From NCBI RefSeq assembly GCF_014698045.1, contig NZ_JACJSE010000007.1:1-64000 (forward strand): a stretch of DNA of 64,000 nucleotides, read 5' to 3'. The stretch comes from Aulosira sp. FACHB-615 (GTDB lineage Bacteria; Cyanobacteriota; Cyanobacteriia; Cyanobacteriales; Nostocaceae). Of the stretch, positions 1-7,577 are shown piece by piece. Positions within the stretch are counted from its first letter, which is position 1. The number at the start of each line of letters is the position of its first letter. The notes under the pieces are model-generated. The model did no database searches. It was not told the origin of the DNA and was given only the letters and a program-made list of their open reading frames with translations. The translations under genes were made by a program, and so were the position numbers.

Positions 1-113
1 CCTGTCGCCCAGATGTAAGTCGAAGTAAGGGAGGACGAAAGAAATCCACTACTGCGTTTTCTGTTGGGCAGGAAGCCTACACGCTCTCCGCAAGGTCAGT
101 GTAGGTAGTTCAC
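1..113 (+). mobile_element. Right end of an IS200/IS605-like (TnpB-type) element, partial
   Basis: No complete gene is visible here. A perfect 7-bp stem (CCTACAC at 76-82, GTGTAGG at 99-105) is followed by TAGTTCAC. This arrangement, a hairpin closely followed by a GTTCAC-like end, is what cyanobacterial TnpB-carrying IS605-family elements show at their right end, where the 3' part of the guide (omega) RNA is encoded. The transposase or TnpB gene would lie left of the window. The assignment rests on remembered end structure. A chance hairpin or another repeat type is possible. Confidence 0.45.
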
Positions 114-685
114 CGCCAGAAACCAGGCCGCCAAACTGAGTCACCGCTATTGTAAAAGTGTAATCTGCCATAACCTAAAAATTGTCCGTGAGATTTTTCA
201 CCTGTAGGAAAAGCCGTAACTCCAAACAGATAAACACCACTACTGCGGGGATTTTGCCAAGGTTTTAAACCAATGGTAATGGTTTTACCGGGAGACACTG
301 GCGGGTCAAATGTCAAGGTGATTGTCCTGGTTTTGCGATCGCCTGTTACAGTTTGTAATGCTACCTTTTGTCCCTTACCAGAAGGTTTACCTTCAAAAGC
401 CACACTGTCGTTTAAATCAAAAGTAATATTGTCTACACCTTCGTGCTGATTAATCGCTAGGCTTTGTAGTGGTTCACCCGCATTTTCTGGCAAACTGATT
501 GTAAAGTAATATGTCGCACCCCAGGCGTAAATCTCGTTATAAGTAGTGACGGTATTAACTAACCGGGGTGGTTGTGCAAAATACACTGTGCCATCTTGTA
601 ATTGAATGGCGTAACTTGGCAGGAGATAGCCCTTGATTAAGGTTATGCTGGCGATCGCTGCACCCAATAATACTTTAGGACGCAT
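110..685 (-). CDS. DUF2808 domain secreted protein
   Basis: This is a 191-residue protein with an N-terminal hydrophobic signal peptide (about residues 1-26, likely cleaved after PSYA). The rest is predicted to be beta-rich and resembles the cyanobacterial DUF2808 family (DGTVYFAQPPRL near the start, FGVTAFPTGEKSHG near the end). The function of the family is unknown, and an extracytoplasmic location is inferred from the signal peptide. The stop codon (110-112) lies within the putative mobile-element end that begins at the window edge, so the last ten or so residues may have been altered by insertion. Family identity is fairly sure; role is not known. Confidence 0.75.
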   Translation of the reverse strand: MRPKVLLGAAIASITLIKGYLLPSYAIQLQDGTVYFAQPPRLVNTVTTYNEIYAWGATYYFTISLPENAGEPLQSLAINQHEGVDNITFDLNDSVAFEGKPSGKGQKVALQTVTGDRKTRTITLTFDPPVSPGKTITIGLKPWQNPRSSGVYLFGVTAFPTGEKSHGQFLGYGRLHFYNSGDSVWRPGFWR

Positions 686-917
686 AAATTTTTGGGATGG
701 TTACTTAATTTATATTGTAAGTTGAGTGCGTCGTGCCTGTATTATTGCCATCATCTTCAGCATTAAACAAGCACAAGCATAAATATTTTTATTACATCTT
801 TGTTACTTATTTCTGGTCTTAGTTAATACTATTTTGCAAAATTTAATTGATATTTGTTGTCAAAGTTACTCTTAAAGTTAGAAACTAAGAGTAAAAGCAC
901 AGTAATTATTTCGTATT

Positions 918-1409
918 ATGAATACACTTTCTACATTTGCATTCAAGCGGTCAATTTGGCAACCCGCCATTATGTTGACCTTGGGTTTTTGGTTAAGTGC
1001 TAGTCTGATTTTAGATTGGGTAATAATGCCTACCCTTTATTTTTCTGGCATGATGAATGAAGCTGGTTTTACTACAGCAGGCTACGCAATTTTTTGGAAT
1101 TTTAATCGCATAGAGTTGTTATCGGCGGCGATCATTTTAACTGGTGTATTGGCTTTGAGTAAAACTCAACATAACTGGCATCCTAACACTATTGTGTTTG
1201 CGGTTATTTTACTCACAGTATCTCTTCTAGAAACTTATTTTTTAACTCCCAATATGTGCGCGGCTGGTGTTCATCTCAATTTGTTTGAAACATCCACAAT
1301 TCCCGCAGCAATGGATTTATTACATGGTGGTTACTGGGTATTGGATGCAGTGAAGCTGTTGACTGGCGGAATATTGTTAGGTCAATGCTGGCGGATGCAG
1401 GCTGAATAA
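918..1409 (+). CDS. Four-helix membrane protein, DUF4149-like
   Basis: A 163-residue hydrophobic protein with four predicted membrane segments at about residues 16-38, 50-78, 91-110 and 139-157. The opening (LTLGFWLSASLILDWVIMP) has the look of the DUF4149/TMEM205-like family common in cyanobacteria, but this is recognition by eye. No catalytic motif is visible. The ATG at 918 has no clear Shine-Dalgarno sequence, as is common in cyanobacteria. It stands alone, convergent with the manganese exchanger pair, with a terminator hairpin between them. Function unknown. Confidence 0.65.
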   Translation: MNTLSTFAFKRSIWQPAIMLTLGFWLSASLILDWVIMPTLYFSGMMNEAGFTTAGYAIFWNFNRIELLSAAIILTGVLALSKTQHNWHPNTIVFAVILLTVSLLETYFLTPNMCAAGVHLNLFETSTIPAAMDLLHGGYWVLDAVKLLTGGILLGQCWRMQAE

Positions 1410-1614
1410 TAGGGAATTGGGAGTCGATAACAGGAAACTCACCTACAGCAGATTCGATGTTTATGAGTTACAGCAACTGATTGAAAAAAGTAATGAGTCA
1501 GAAATTTACTTATTACTCACTACTTATTACTCATGGTGTACCTCACTAACTTCAAAAGTGCTACAAATATTGTCTTTGAATTGAAAAACTAATCCGTCGG
1601 TGAAAATTGAAGGT

Positions 1615-1658
1615 AAAAAAACCCCAGCTTTTTAGAAAAACTGGGGTTCTCATTTTTT
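1615..1658. terminator. Bidirectional intrinsic terminator
   Basis: A 7-bp GC-rich stem (ACCCCAG at 1621-1627, CTGGGGT at 1641-1647) has an A tract on its left (1615-1620) and a T-rich tract on its right (1648-1658). It sits between convergent genes and can serve the membrane protein on the plus strand and the manganese exchanger pair on the minus strand. Confidence 0.75.
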
Positions 1659-1702
1659 AGTCAAAATTTATTAAATTGATTCTGACTGCTTCTTCAAGGT
1701 GT

Positions 1703-1996
1703 TTATTCCGATTCGGGTGATTCTTCATTGTTAAAAAATAATAACCTTGCAGCCAGAATTGCAAAACCTACAGCCGCGATCGCTTTTAATATCCGTGTAG
1801 GTAATAACTCTGCAACTGCACCGCCAGCCAATGCGCCTAAAAGGCTAGTCAATAATAACGCGCCTGCTGTGCCAAAAAATATCGCCTTTTGAGATTGACC
1901 ACGGCTAGAAAGTGCGATCGCCGCTAACTGGCTTTTGTCACCTAATTCTGATAAAAAAACTGTAATAAAGCTTAGTCCTAAAAGATGCCAATCCAT
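1703..1996 (-). CDS. Hemi-manganese exchanger subunit (UPF0016/GDT1), second gene
   Basis: A 97-residue half-size member of the UPF0016/TMEM165-GDT1 cation exchanger family. The signature E-x-G-D-K-S is seen as ELGDKSQ at residues 17-23, followed by further membrane segments. In cyanobacteria, paired single-domain members (Hmx1 and Hmx2 in Anabaena) together form a manganese exporter at the thylakoid or plasma membrane. This gene lies 47 bp downstream of its partner on the same strand. I chose the ATG at 1996 because a further upstream start would translate intergenic STRR-like sequence and overlap the partner. Which of Hmx1 or Hmx2 it is cannot be decided here. Confidence 0.85.
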   Translation of the reverse strand: MDWHLLGLSFITVFLSELGDKSQLAAIALSSRGQSQKAIFFGTAGALLLTSLLGALAGGAVAELLPTRILKAIAAVGFAILAARLLFFNNEESPESE

Positions 1997-2043
1997 AATG
2001 TTAAGGGGAGTAGGGAATGGTGAGTGGGGAATAGGGATATAAA

Positions 2044-2460
2044 TTAACCTTGCAATACATCCCAAAACAGCATGACGGAAATTAACAGCAACATGACTCC
2101 GGCGGATTTTTCTACAGTTTTGGGACTGAGGCGGCTAGATATCCAACTTCCTAAAAGCACACCTAGTAAACTTGTGCTGATTAATGCAGCCGCAGACCCC
2201 AGAAACACTACCCAAGGCGCGTGAGATTCTGCACTCATTAATAAGGTTGATAGCTGGGTTTTATCACCAATTTCTGCGAGAAATATCGTAATGAATGTTG
2301 TGCTGAAAACAACAAATGTCGATTCTCGCTTTTTGGGACTTTCCGTAATTACAGATTGCAGAGGCTCAATATTTGCAGCATCCAGTTGAGATTTAGCGTT
2401 TTCTTTTAATTCTGGCAGGTCTTTCGCAGAAATAACCACAGGCGCAGTGTCAAGTTTCAC
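2044..2460 (-). CDS. Hemi-manganese exchanger subunit (UPF0016/GDT1), first gene
   Basis: A 138-residue protein of the same UPF0016 family as the downstream gene. It has a hydrophilic N-terminal extension of about 48 residues, then membrane helices carrying EIGDKTQ at residues 63-69. The two genes are in the order expected for a co-transcribed pair (47-bp gap) and probably form a heterodimeric Mn2+ exporter, as reported for Anabaena Hmx1/Hmx2. The N-terminal extension is charged and has no visible signal peptide; it may be a regulatory or targeting tail. No manganese riboswitch was recognised upstream. Confidence 0.85.
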   Translation of the reverse strand: MKLDTAPVVISAKDLPELKENAKSQLDAANIEPLQSVITESPKKRESTFVVFSTTFITIFLAEIGDKTQLSTLLMSAESHAPWVVFLGSAAALISTSLLGVLLGSWISSRLSPKTVEKSAGVMLLLISVMLFWDVLQG

Positions 2461-2560
2461 AGGCAGTATTTTTGTTACTAGGAGTTTTTCATATTTTTCT
2501 CATTTTCTCAGATATTTGTCATAAATTGCAACTATTAACTGATATATTTTTGAGAAAAAC

Positions 2561-2709
2561 AGGACTTACGCACAAAGATTGTCTATGAAGATTGGGTGTA
2601 AGGGTGTAAGGGTGTGTGGCTTAAGGGTTTTAGATATATACACCCCTATACCCTGTACCCTTGCACCCTCGCCAAAACCCTTGATTTTTCGTTTTTATGC
2701 GTAAGTCCT
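2561..2709. repeat. Interspersed repeat with AGGACTTACGCA ends, copy 1
   Basis: The left end reads AGGACTTACGCA (from 2561) and the right end is its complement, TGCGTAAGTCCT (to 2709). Between them are tandem GTGTAAGG-type units on the left and CCCTTGCACCC-type units on the right, so the whole can fold into one long hairpin. The same ends recur at 5181-5297, 15219-15320, 16393-16404, 27840-28174, 33774-33790 and 59400-59524. An open frame across 2614-2904 reads through this repeat and is not regarded as a gene. Confidence 0.8.
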
Positions 2710-2905
2710 AAAAAACCCAGTCGCTGTTTAACCTGTTCCCAACTGGAACCCCGGTTTGGGTTTTGTCAATGTAGTTCTAAGCGTCTATCCAATTCTTGTT
2801 TTTGCTCCTCACTCAGATATGCTGAGTTCAGAAATATCAACTTTGTTATTTGCGATTTATTGACTAATATCTGTAATTTTAAGTCCATTTTGGGCTGGCA
2901 TTAAA

Positions 2906-4105
2906 ATGAAGCAAGTAGTATTAGAAACCTTTGTAAATCAAGGCTTAGAAACTTCTTTGTCACTTTTTGATCAAGTTAAAACCCTATCACAAGATTTTGC
3001 GACTCGCGCCGCAGTGCATGATAAAGATGGTTCATTTCCTTTTGAAAATTTTACGGCGCTGCATCAAGCAAGACTGTTGGGTTTAACTATTCCCTGTGAT
3101 TTGGGTGGACAGGATTTAGGGCTGGCTAGTATTTGTCAAGTTATTGAGGGGATAGCCAGTGGTGATGCTTCTACGGCTTTAGTGTTGAATATGCACTATT
3201 TACAACATGCTAAAGCTAATCGTAGTCGTTCCTGGCATCCTGAAGTATACAAGAAAGTTTGTCGGGAAGCGATCGCCAACTCCGCCCTCATCAACGCCGC
3301 CCGTGTAGAACCAGAGTTAGGTACACCAGCCAGAGGCGGTTTACCAGCAACAACCGCCCAAAAAACACCACAAGGCTGGCTGTTAACTGGACATAAACAA
3401 TACACCACAGGTAGTCCAATTCTCAGCTACTTTGTGGTTTGGGCAAAAACAGATGAAGATGAACCCCAAGTTGGTAATTTTTTAGTTCCTTGTGATTTAC
3501 CTGGGTTGCGAATTGTCGAAACTTGGGATCATTTGGGAATGAGAGCAACTGGGAGTCATGATTTAATCTTAGAAAATGTCCTAATTCCCGATGAATATGC
3601 TTTAGATATTCGTCCTGTTTCTATTAAATCACCACCAGAACCGATGACAGCCGTGTGGAATAGCTTGACATTGAGTGCTTTGTATTTAGGAGTTGCCACA
3701 GCTGGGCGAGACTGGTTAATAGAATACCTGGGCGATCGCACTCCGTCAAATTTGGGAACACCACTTGCTAGTTTGTCACGCTTTCAAATAGCTGTCGGTG
3801 AAATCGAAGCACTGCTGTATGCTAACCGCCAACTAATTTACAACTTAGCCCAAGCAGTTGACAAAGGCGAGTTTGAACCTAATGTAGAATTACACGCACA
3901 AGCTGTAAAATATCTCAGCACCACCAACTCAATTCGTGCAGTAGAAATTGGTTTAGAACTTATCGGTAATCCTGGATTAATGAAGAAGAATCCTTTAGAA
4001 AGACATTATCGTGATGTTTTGTGCAGTCGTATTCACACACCACAAAATGATGTGATTTGTCAATCTTTAGGAAAAGCAGTACTTAATAAAAGTGCTGAGT
4101 GCTGA
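2906..4105 (+). CDS. Acyl-CoA dehydrogenase superfamily flavoprotein
   Basis: This 399-residue protein has the layout of acyl-CoA dehydrogenases: an N-terminal helical domain, a middle beta domain with the flavin-contacting stretch TGHKQYTTGSP and WDHLGMRATGSHD, and a C-terminal four-helix domain. It binds FAD by family inference. Such cyanobacterial proteins may be dehydrogenases or DszC-like flavin monooxygenases. The C-terminal HTPQNDV segment and the absence of an obvious catalytic Glu at the usual place leave both open. It is a single-gene unit followed by a stable hairpin. The last codons run into a GTGCTGA heptamer repeat (from about 4091), which supplies the terminal Ser-Ala-Glu-Cys and the stop. 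Confidence 0.8.
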   Translation: MKQVVLETFVNQGLETSLSLFDQVKTLSQDFATRAAVHDKDGSFPFENFTALHQARLLGLTIPCDLGGQDLGLASICQVIEGIASGDASTALVLNMHYLQHAKANRSRSWHPEVYKKVCREAIANSALINAARVEPELGTPARGGLPATTAQKTPQGWLLTGHKQYTTGSPILSYFVVWAKTDEDEPQVGNFLVPCDLPGLRIVETWDHLGMRATGSHDLILENVLIPDEYALDIRPVSIKSPPEPMTAVWNSLTLSALYLGVATAGRDWLIEYLGDRTPSNLGTPLASLSRFQIAVGEIEALLYANRQLIYNLAQAVDKGEFEPNVELHAQAVKYLSTTNSIRAVEIGLELIGNPGLMKKNPLERHYRDVLCSRIHTPQNDVICQSLGKAVLNKSAEC

Positions 4106-4126
4106 GTTGAAAGTGCTGTGAAATAA

Positions 4127-4155
4127 AACCTCTCTTAAAAAGTTTAAGAGAGGTT
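4127..4155. terminator. Hairpin after the acyl-CoA dehydrogenase-like gene
   Basis: An 11-bp perfect stem (AACCTCTCTTA at 4127-4137, TAAGAGAGGTT at 4145-4155) lies 21 bp after the stop codon. It lacks a strong T run on the plus strand, so it may be a weak terminator or an RNA-stabilising hairpin. Confidence 0.5.
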
Positions 4156-4320
4156 ATTGATGGAGTTTTATCAAACAGTTGGCAAGTGATACTAATTCTG
4201 TATGAAGATGCACAGAATCTTAAGAAACAAACCGCGAAGAGAGCCAAGGATTTAGAGTAAGGCGTAACGCACCGAAAACTTTGCGTAGATGCGTTACGCT
4301 GTCGCTAATACATCCTACGT

Positions 4321-4389
4321 ACTGAGCATTGAGCGTTCGCGTAGCGTCAGTCGAAATGCGTCTTCTAAGATAATTATGTCCACTTACTT
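4321..4389 (+). repeat. Interspersed repeat (AAATGCGTCTTCTAA family), copy 1
   Basis: The stretch contains GAGCATTGAGC, then TCGAAATGCGTCTTCTAA and ATTATGTCCACTTACT. The same words occur in inverted orientation at 4993-5100 and in the same orientation at 41653-41706. The right edge contributes the stop codon of the minus-strand gene that ends at 4388. Confidence 0.75.
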
Positions 4390-4795
4390 AAATTATTCCT
4401 TGACCTCTACCGCGTTTGTCACCTTTTTCTGTTAATTCGCCTGCTTTATCTTCATTGACTTCTTGAAGTTCGTTCATTCGTTGTGTGCTATCTTCGGCGG
4501 CTTCTTGACGTGCATCACCAGGAACTTCGTAATACATTTCTGGTTCAACTGCGTAGTTATTTAATAAACCTTCTTTATCTACTGTGTAACCGTCTGTAGT
4601 GTGGATACTTTCTGCGTCGGTTTGGTCATCAGTAGAGGCTGCTGCTTCTCTTTCTTCTGTGGGTAATGTTTTATATAAATCTCCTTCTCTTTCTTTCCGA
4701 GCAGCAGTTTCAGCAGGTATAATGCCTCTATCATAAGTATCTACTTCTGCTCTTTCGGATGAATCTACTGCTTTTTTAAATTTTTCATTAGCCAT
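4388..4795 (-). CDS. Hydrophilic, probably disordered protein of unknown function
   Basis: A 135-residue, strongly charged protein (many Glu, Asp, Lys, Ala and Thr, few hydrophobics) without signal peptide, membrane segment or recognised domain. The composition suggests an intrinsically disordered protein, which in cyanobacteria often accompanies desiccation or salt stress; that is inference only. The gene is monocistronic and is bracketed by inverted copies of one interspersed repeat (4321-4389 and 4993-5100). The left copy supplies its stop codon. The start at 4795 is the only plausible ATG, without a Shine-Dalgarno sequence. I do not recognise the family. Confidence 0.65.
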   Translation of the reverse strand: MANEKFKKAVDSSERAEVDTYDRGIIPAETAARKEREGDLYKTLPTEEREAAASTDDQTDAESIHTTDGYTVDKEGLLNNYAVEPEMYYEVPGDARQEAAEDSTQRMNELQEVNEDKAGELTEKGDKRGRGQGII

Positions 4796-4992
4796 AATTT
4801 ATGCCCTCGAATTTAAAGAAAAGTATGTTGTTTCATAGCTTCGAGAACTAGATTAGAATGTTGCCGCAAGTATATCTACTATCTTGAGAATAGATTTAAA
4901 TCAAAAAATTATATTGCTTCTATATCTTGAGATGTATAGCAGTGGAGAGGTTGACAATTTCTAGATTTAATCAAGTTGCTGTAGAGACGTTG

Positions 4993-5100
4993 TAAGTAGG
5001 TAGACACAATTATTTATTTATAAGACGCATTTCGACTCCTTTCTCCTGCGGAGACGCTAACGCGAACGACTACGCTCAAGGCAAGTCGCTCAATGCTCAG
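4993..5100 (-). repeat. Interspersed repeat (AAATGCGTCTTCTAA family), copy 2, inverted
   Basis: This is the reverse orientation of the 4321-4389 copy: AAGTAGGTAGACACAATTATT, then AAGACGCATTTCGACT, and finally CTCAATGCTCAG. It is enlarged in the middle by a GGAGACGCTAACGCGAACG module that also occurs at 22290-22310. Directly to its left (4982-4992) is half of the GTAGAGACGTT hairpin repeat seen whole at 10856-10885. The 518-bp space from 4796 to 5313 otherwise shows no gene. Confidence 0.75.
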
Positions 5101-5180
5101 TAGCCTTACTAAAAAAGGGTTGAGCGAAGTTACATCCGTTTGGTGAGCGTAGTCGAACCACTGCCTTCTGCTATATCTAT

Positions 5181-5297
5181 AGGACTTACGCAGACTCTAC
5201 GATTTCTTGGCGTTCTCGGCGACTTGGCGGTACCCTGCGGGAAGCCGCTTCGCGTCTACGATAAATTAAGCCTTTCGAGAATTTTTGCGTAAGTCCT
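5181..5297. repeat. Interspersed repeat with AGGACTTACGCA ends, copy 2
   Basis: The ends AGGACTTACGCA (5181) and TGCGTAAGTCCT (ending 5297) are perfect inverted repeats. The interior differs from copy 1: it holds CTTGGCGTTCTCGGCGACTT and a CCTGCGGGAAGCCGCTTCGCG module instead of the GTGTAAGG units. So the ends are conserved while the cargo changes. Confidence 0.8.
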
Positions 5298-5313
5298 GAT
5301 CTACCTTAACTTC

Positions 5314-6750
5314 CTATTTTGGTTCTTGTTGTTTACTATGTTCTCGTAGCTGCTGTAATAACTTTTCTTGGGAGGTATTCAGCGTTTCTAAAGTGGTAGT
5401 TTGAGGTTCTTTTTCTAAAGTTTTGATAACAGGATTTGTCGAATTAATTAAGGTTGATGGTTCAGATGCCACTGCTGTGGGAAATACTATATTTTGTTTA
5501 ATTGCTGCTAGTTTCATCGCATCTAAAGTTGTGGCAAACTGAATTTGTTGCTGCATTTCTTGTGTAGAAGAAACTAAACCACTCAAACCATTAACTAATT
5601 GCCGGAGATTATCTCTAAATTTGGGATCACCTGTTAATTCATCTAAATCAGAGGTGATTTTTTGGGTATTTTCAAAAGTGACTCTGGCTGAATCTAATGT
5701 TTGTTGTAGTAATAAGACATTCTTGGGGTCATTTAAAGTTTTTGTGGCATCTCGTAAATTAGCAGAAGCTTGGGCGGCATTAGCTGACAGTGTTTCTAAA
5801 TTTTTGATTACTTCGCCTTGGGTTAGGCGATTTAATGATGGTGATAAAATAGCGACTGTAGCGCGTAATTGATTGCTAGTTTCGGTAATATTATTCAAAG
5901 CACCGACTAAGGATGAACGATTAGTAGTGACCAAATCATTCAAGTTAGTTAGCAAACGATTGGCTGTCGTAGCGGTTGAAGCAAATTCTTTGGCGGTTGC
6001 ACCAAACTGACTAGCAGTTACGCTTAATTGATTAGCTGTTTTAGTGGTAGATGCAGTGAGTTCATTTGTGGCGCGTTGTACAGAATTGGCGGTTGCACTA
6101 AATGTATTTAGCTGTCCTTGAAAGCCTTTTGTTAAACCTCTAGCATCTTGACTGAGGGCGGCGACACTGGTGGCGGCGGCGGCGGAACTTTCTAAAAGTC
6201 GGTTAACTCTTTGATAAAATTTTGGATCGTTGTACAAAGTAGCTAACTCTGTGCTACTGCGAATCAGGTCATCAACACTAATACCAATTTGACCTTTTAA
6301 GCGAGAACCATTACAAATAATCAAACTTTGGTCACAGCCTTTCTCTAAAGGTTTGGCTTTGACATTAGCAGCTAGTGATGTTCTGGGTGTAATATCGACA
6401 ATACTTTCACTAATCAAGCCACTTTGGTTAGCATCAACTTTAACATCACTGGGAATAATCAAGTCTGCGGGAACAATTTCTATTTCTACATCAATTGCGT
6501 TTGGTTTGGGGCGGATGTCGGAAATTTTGCCGACTTTCACGCCACGATAACGGACGGATGCGCCTTTTTGCATTCCGCCAGCGTTGGCAAATTCGACAAT
6601 GAACTTATACGAGCTACGTCCTGCACTCACTCCATTCAACCACAGAACGATCGCCCCAAAGGAACCCAGCCCCAGCAAGAGCAATAACCCGACTGAACCT
6701 TCTCTTAGCGTTCGTCTAGATGTGAAACGGTTTGTGATAAATTCTCGCAT
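5314..6750 (-). CDS. MCE/MlaD family lipid transport protein
   Basis: With the start at 6750 the protein has 478 residues: a short cytoplasmic tail, one membrane helix (about 19-37), an MCE (MlaD) domain (about 47-120, with GVKVGKISDI), and a long C-terminal part rich in Ala, Thr, Asn and Gln with heptad-like character, probably a periplasmic helical tube. MCE proteins bind phospholipid and feed ABC transporters of the Mla/TGD type between envelope membranes. The ATPase gene lies 16 bp upstream on the same strand, so the two form an operon. No MlaE-type permease gene is next to them. A strong GGAGG site fixes the start. Confidence 0.88.
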   Translation of the reverse strand: MREFITNRFTSRRTLREGSVGLLLLLGLGSFGAIVLWLNGVSAGRSSYKFIVEFANAGGMQKGASVRYRGVKVGKISDIRPKPNAIDVEIEIVPADLIIPSDVKVDANQSGLISESIVDITPRTSLAANVKAKPLEKGCDQSLIICNGSRLKGQIGISVDDLIRSSTELATLYNDPKFYQRVNRLLESSAAAATSVAALSQDARGLTKGFQGQLNTFSATANSVQRATNELTASTTKTANQLSVTASQFGATAKEFASTATTANRLLTNLNDLVTTNRSSLVGALNNITETSNQLRATVAILSPSLNRLTQGEVIKNLETLSANAAQASANLRDATKTLNDPKNVLLLQQTLDSARVTFENTQKITSDLDELTGDPKFRDNLRQLVNGLSGLVSSTQEMQQQIQFATTLDAMKLAAIKQNIVFPTAVASEPSTLINSTNPVIKTLEKEPQTTTLETLNTSQEKLLQQLREHSKQQEPK

Positions 6751-6755
6751 TTGTT

Positions 6756-6760
6756 CCTCC
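6756..6760 (-). promoter_or_regulatory. Shine-Dalgarno site that fixes the MCE gene start
   Basis: On the minus strand GGAGG stands 5 nt before the ATG at 6750. It lies within the 16 bp between the ATPase stop and the MCE start. A longer frame opening at 6804 has no such site and would overlap the ATPase gene, so the shorter start is preferred. Confidence 0.7.
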
Positions 6761-6766
6761 AACCAC

Positions 6767-7549
6767 CTAACCAACAACTTGTATCGGCCCTTGCACACTC
6801 CCACTCATAAATTGTCTAATTAATGGGTGGTCGGTGCTATCCATCTCACTCACTTTACCCTGCCACTGCACTCTACCTTGGTAGAGAAACACTAGTCTAT
6901 CAGCTGTCCGGCGAATCGTACTATCTTGGTGGGTAACAATGGCATAAGTACTGCAAACTCCGTGCATACTTTGTAAATCACGAATCAAGTCTTCAATGAC
7001 TGTTGAAGCAATGGGGTCTAGTCCGGCTGTGGGTTCATCGTAAAGTAAAACTTCTGGCCCTTCTTTGGGGTTTTCGGGGTTGGACATAATTGCACGGGCA
7101 AAACTGACTCGTTTCCGCATCCCACCAGAAAGTTCCGAAGGGTAGAGATGACCTATTCCCGGTAAACCTACCATGTCTAATTTTTCTTTGACTAGTTCTT
7201 GAATTTGCGATCGCGGTAACTTGGAATTTTGATACAGTAAAAATCCGACATTCTCATCTACATTCAAAGAATCAAATAACGCTGCTTGCTGAAATACCAT
7301 CCCAATACCAATGGGGTCAGCACCATCTTCTATCAACCCTTCGCGCCGGACTCCTTGGACATAAATTTCCCCCTCATCCGGGTTAGTTAGTCCGGCTATC
7401 ACTCGCAAAATGGTTGATTTCCCAGTCCCGGAGGGGCCGATAATTCCCAGTGCTTCGCCTCGGTAAATTGTCAAGTCCACATTATCTAAAACCTTATTGT
7501 TACCAAAGGACTTAGACACGCCTTTCAGTTCAATTAGTGGTTCAGTCAT
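6767..7549 (-). CDS. ABC transporter ATPase, MlaF-like
   Basis: A 260-residue ATP-binding subunit with Walker A GPSGTGKS (38-45), signature LSGGMRKR and Walker B followed by the switch (LLYDEPTAGLDP). The MRKR after the signature is typical of the MlaF/TGD3 branch of the Mla lipid transporter ATPases. It drives lipid transport together with the MCE protein encoded immediately downstream; the permease must come from elsewhere in the genome. Start at 7549. Only 28 bp separate this start from the divergent oxidoreductase gene, and that gap is filled by TTGGTCA-like heptamers, so the promoters must overlap or lie inside the genes. Confidence 0.9.
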   Translation of the reverse strand: MTEPLIELKGVSKSFGNNKVLDNVDLTIYRGEALGIIGPSGTGKSTILRVIAGLTNPDEGEIYVQGVRREGLIEDGADPIGIGMVFQQAALFDSLNVDENVGFLLYQNSKLPRSQIQELVKEKLDMVGLPGIGHLYPSELSGGMRKRVSFARAIMSNPENPKEGPEVLLYDEPTAGLDPIASTVIEDLIRDLQSMHGVCSTYAIVTHQDSTIRRTADRLVFLYQGRVQWQGKVSEMDSTDHPLIRQFMSGSVQGPIQVVG

Positions 7550-7577
7550 TAGTCATTAGTCAAGGGTCAATAGGAAG

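Noticed and set aside
2461..2560. Manganese riboswitch upstream of the exchanger pair
   Set aside because: UPF0016 genes are sometimes preceded by a yybP-ykoY element, but none of its conserved loops could be found.
2614..2904. Open frame of 96 codons on the plus strand
   Set aside because: It starts inside an interspersed repeat and reads through its right arm; the translation is Ser/Cys-rich without protein-like features.
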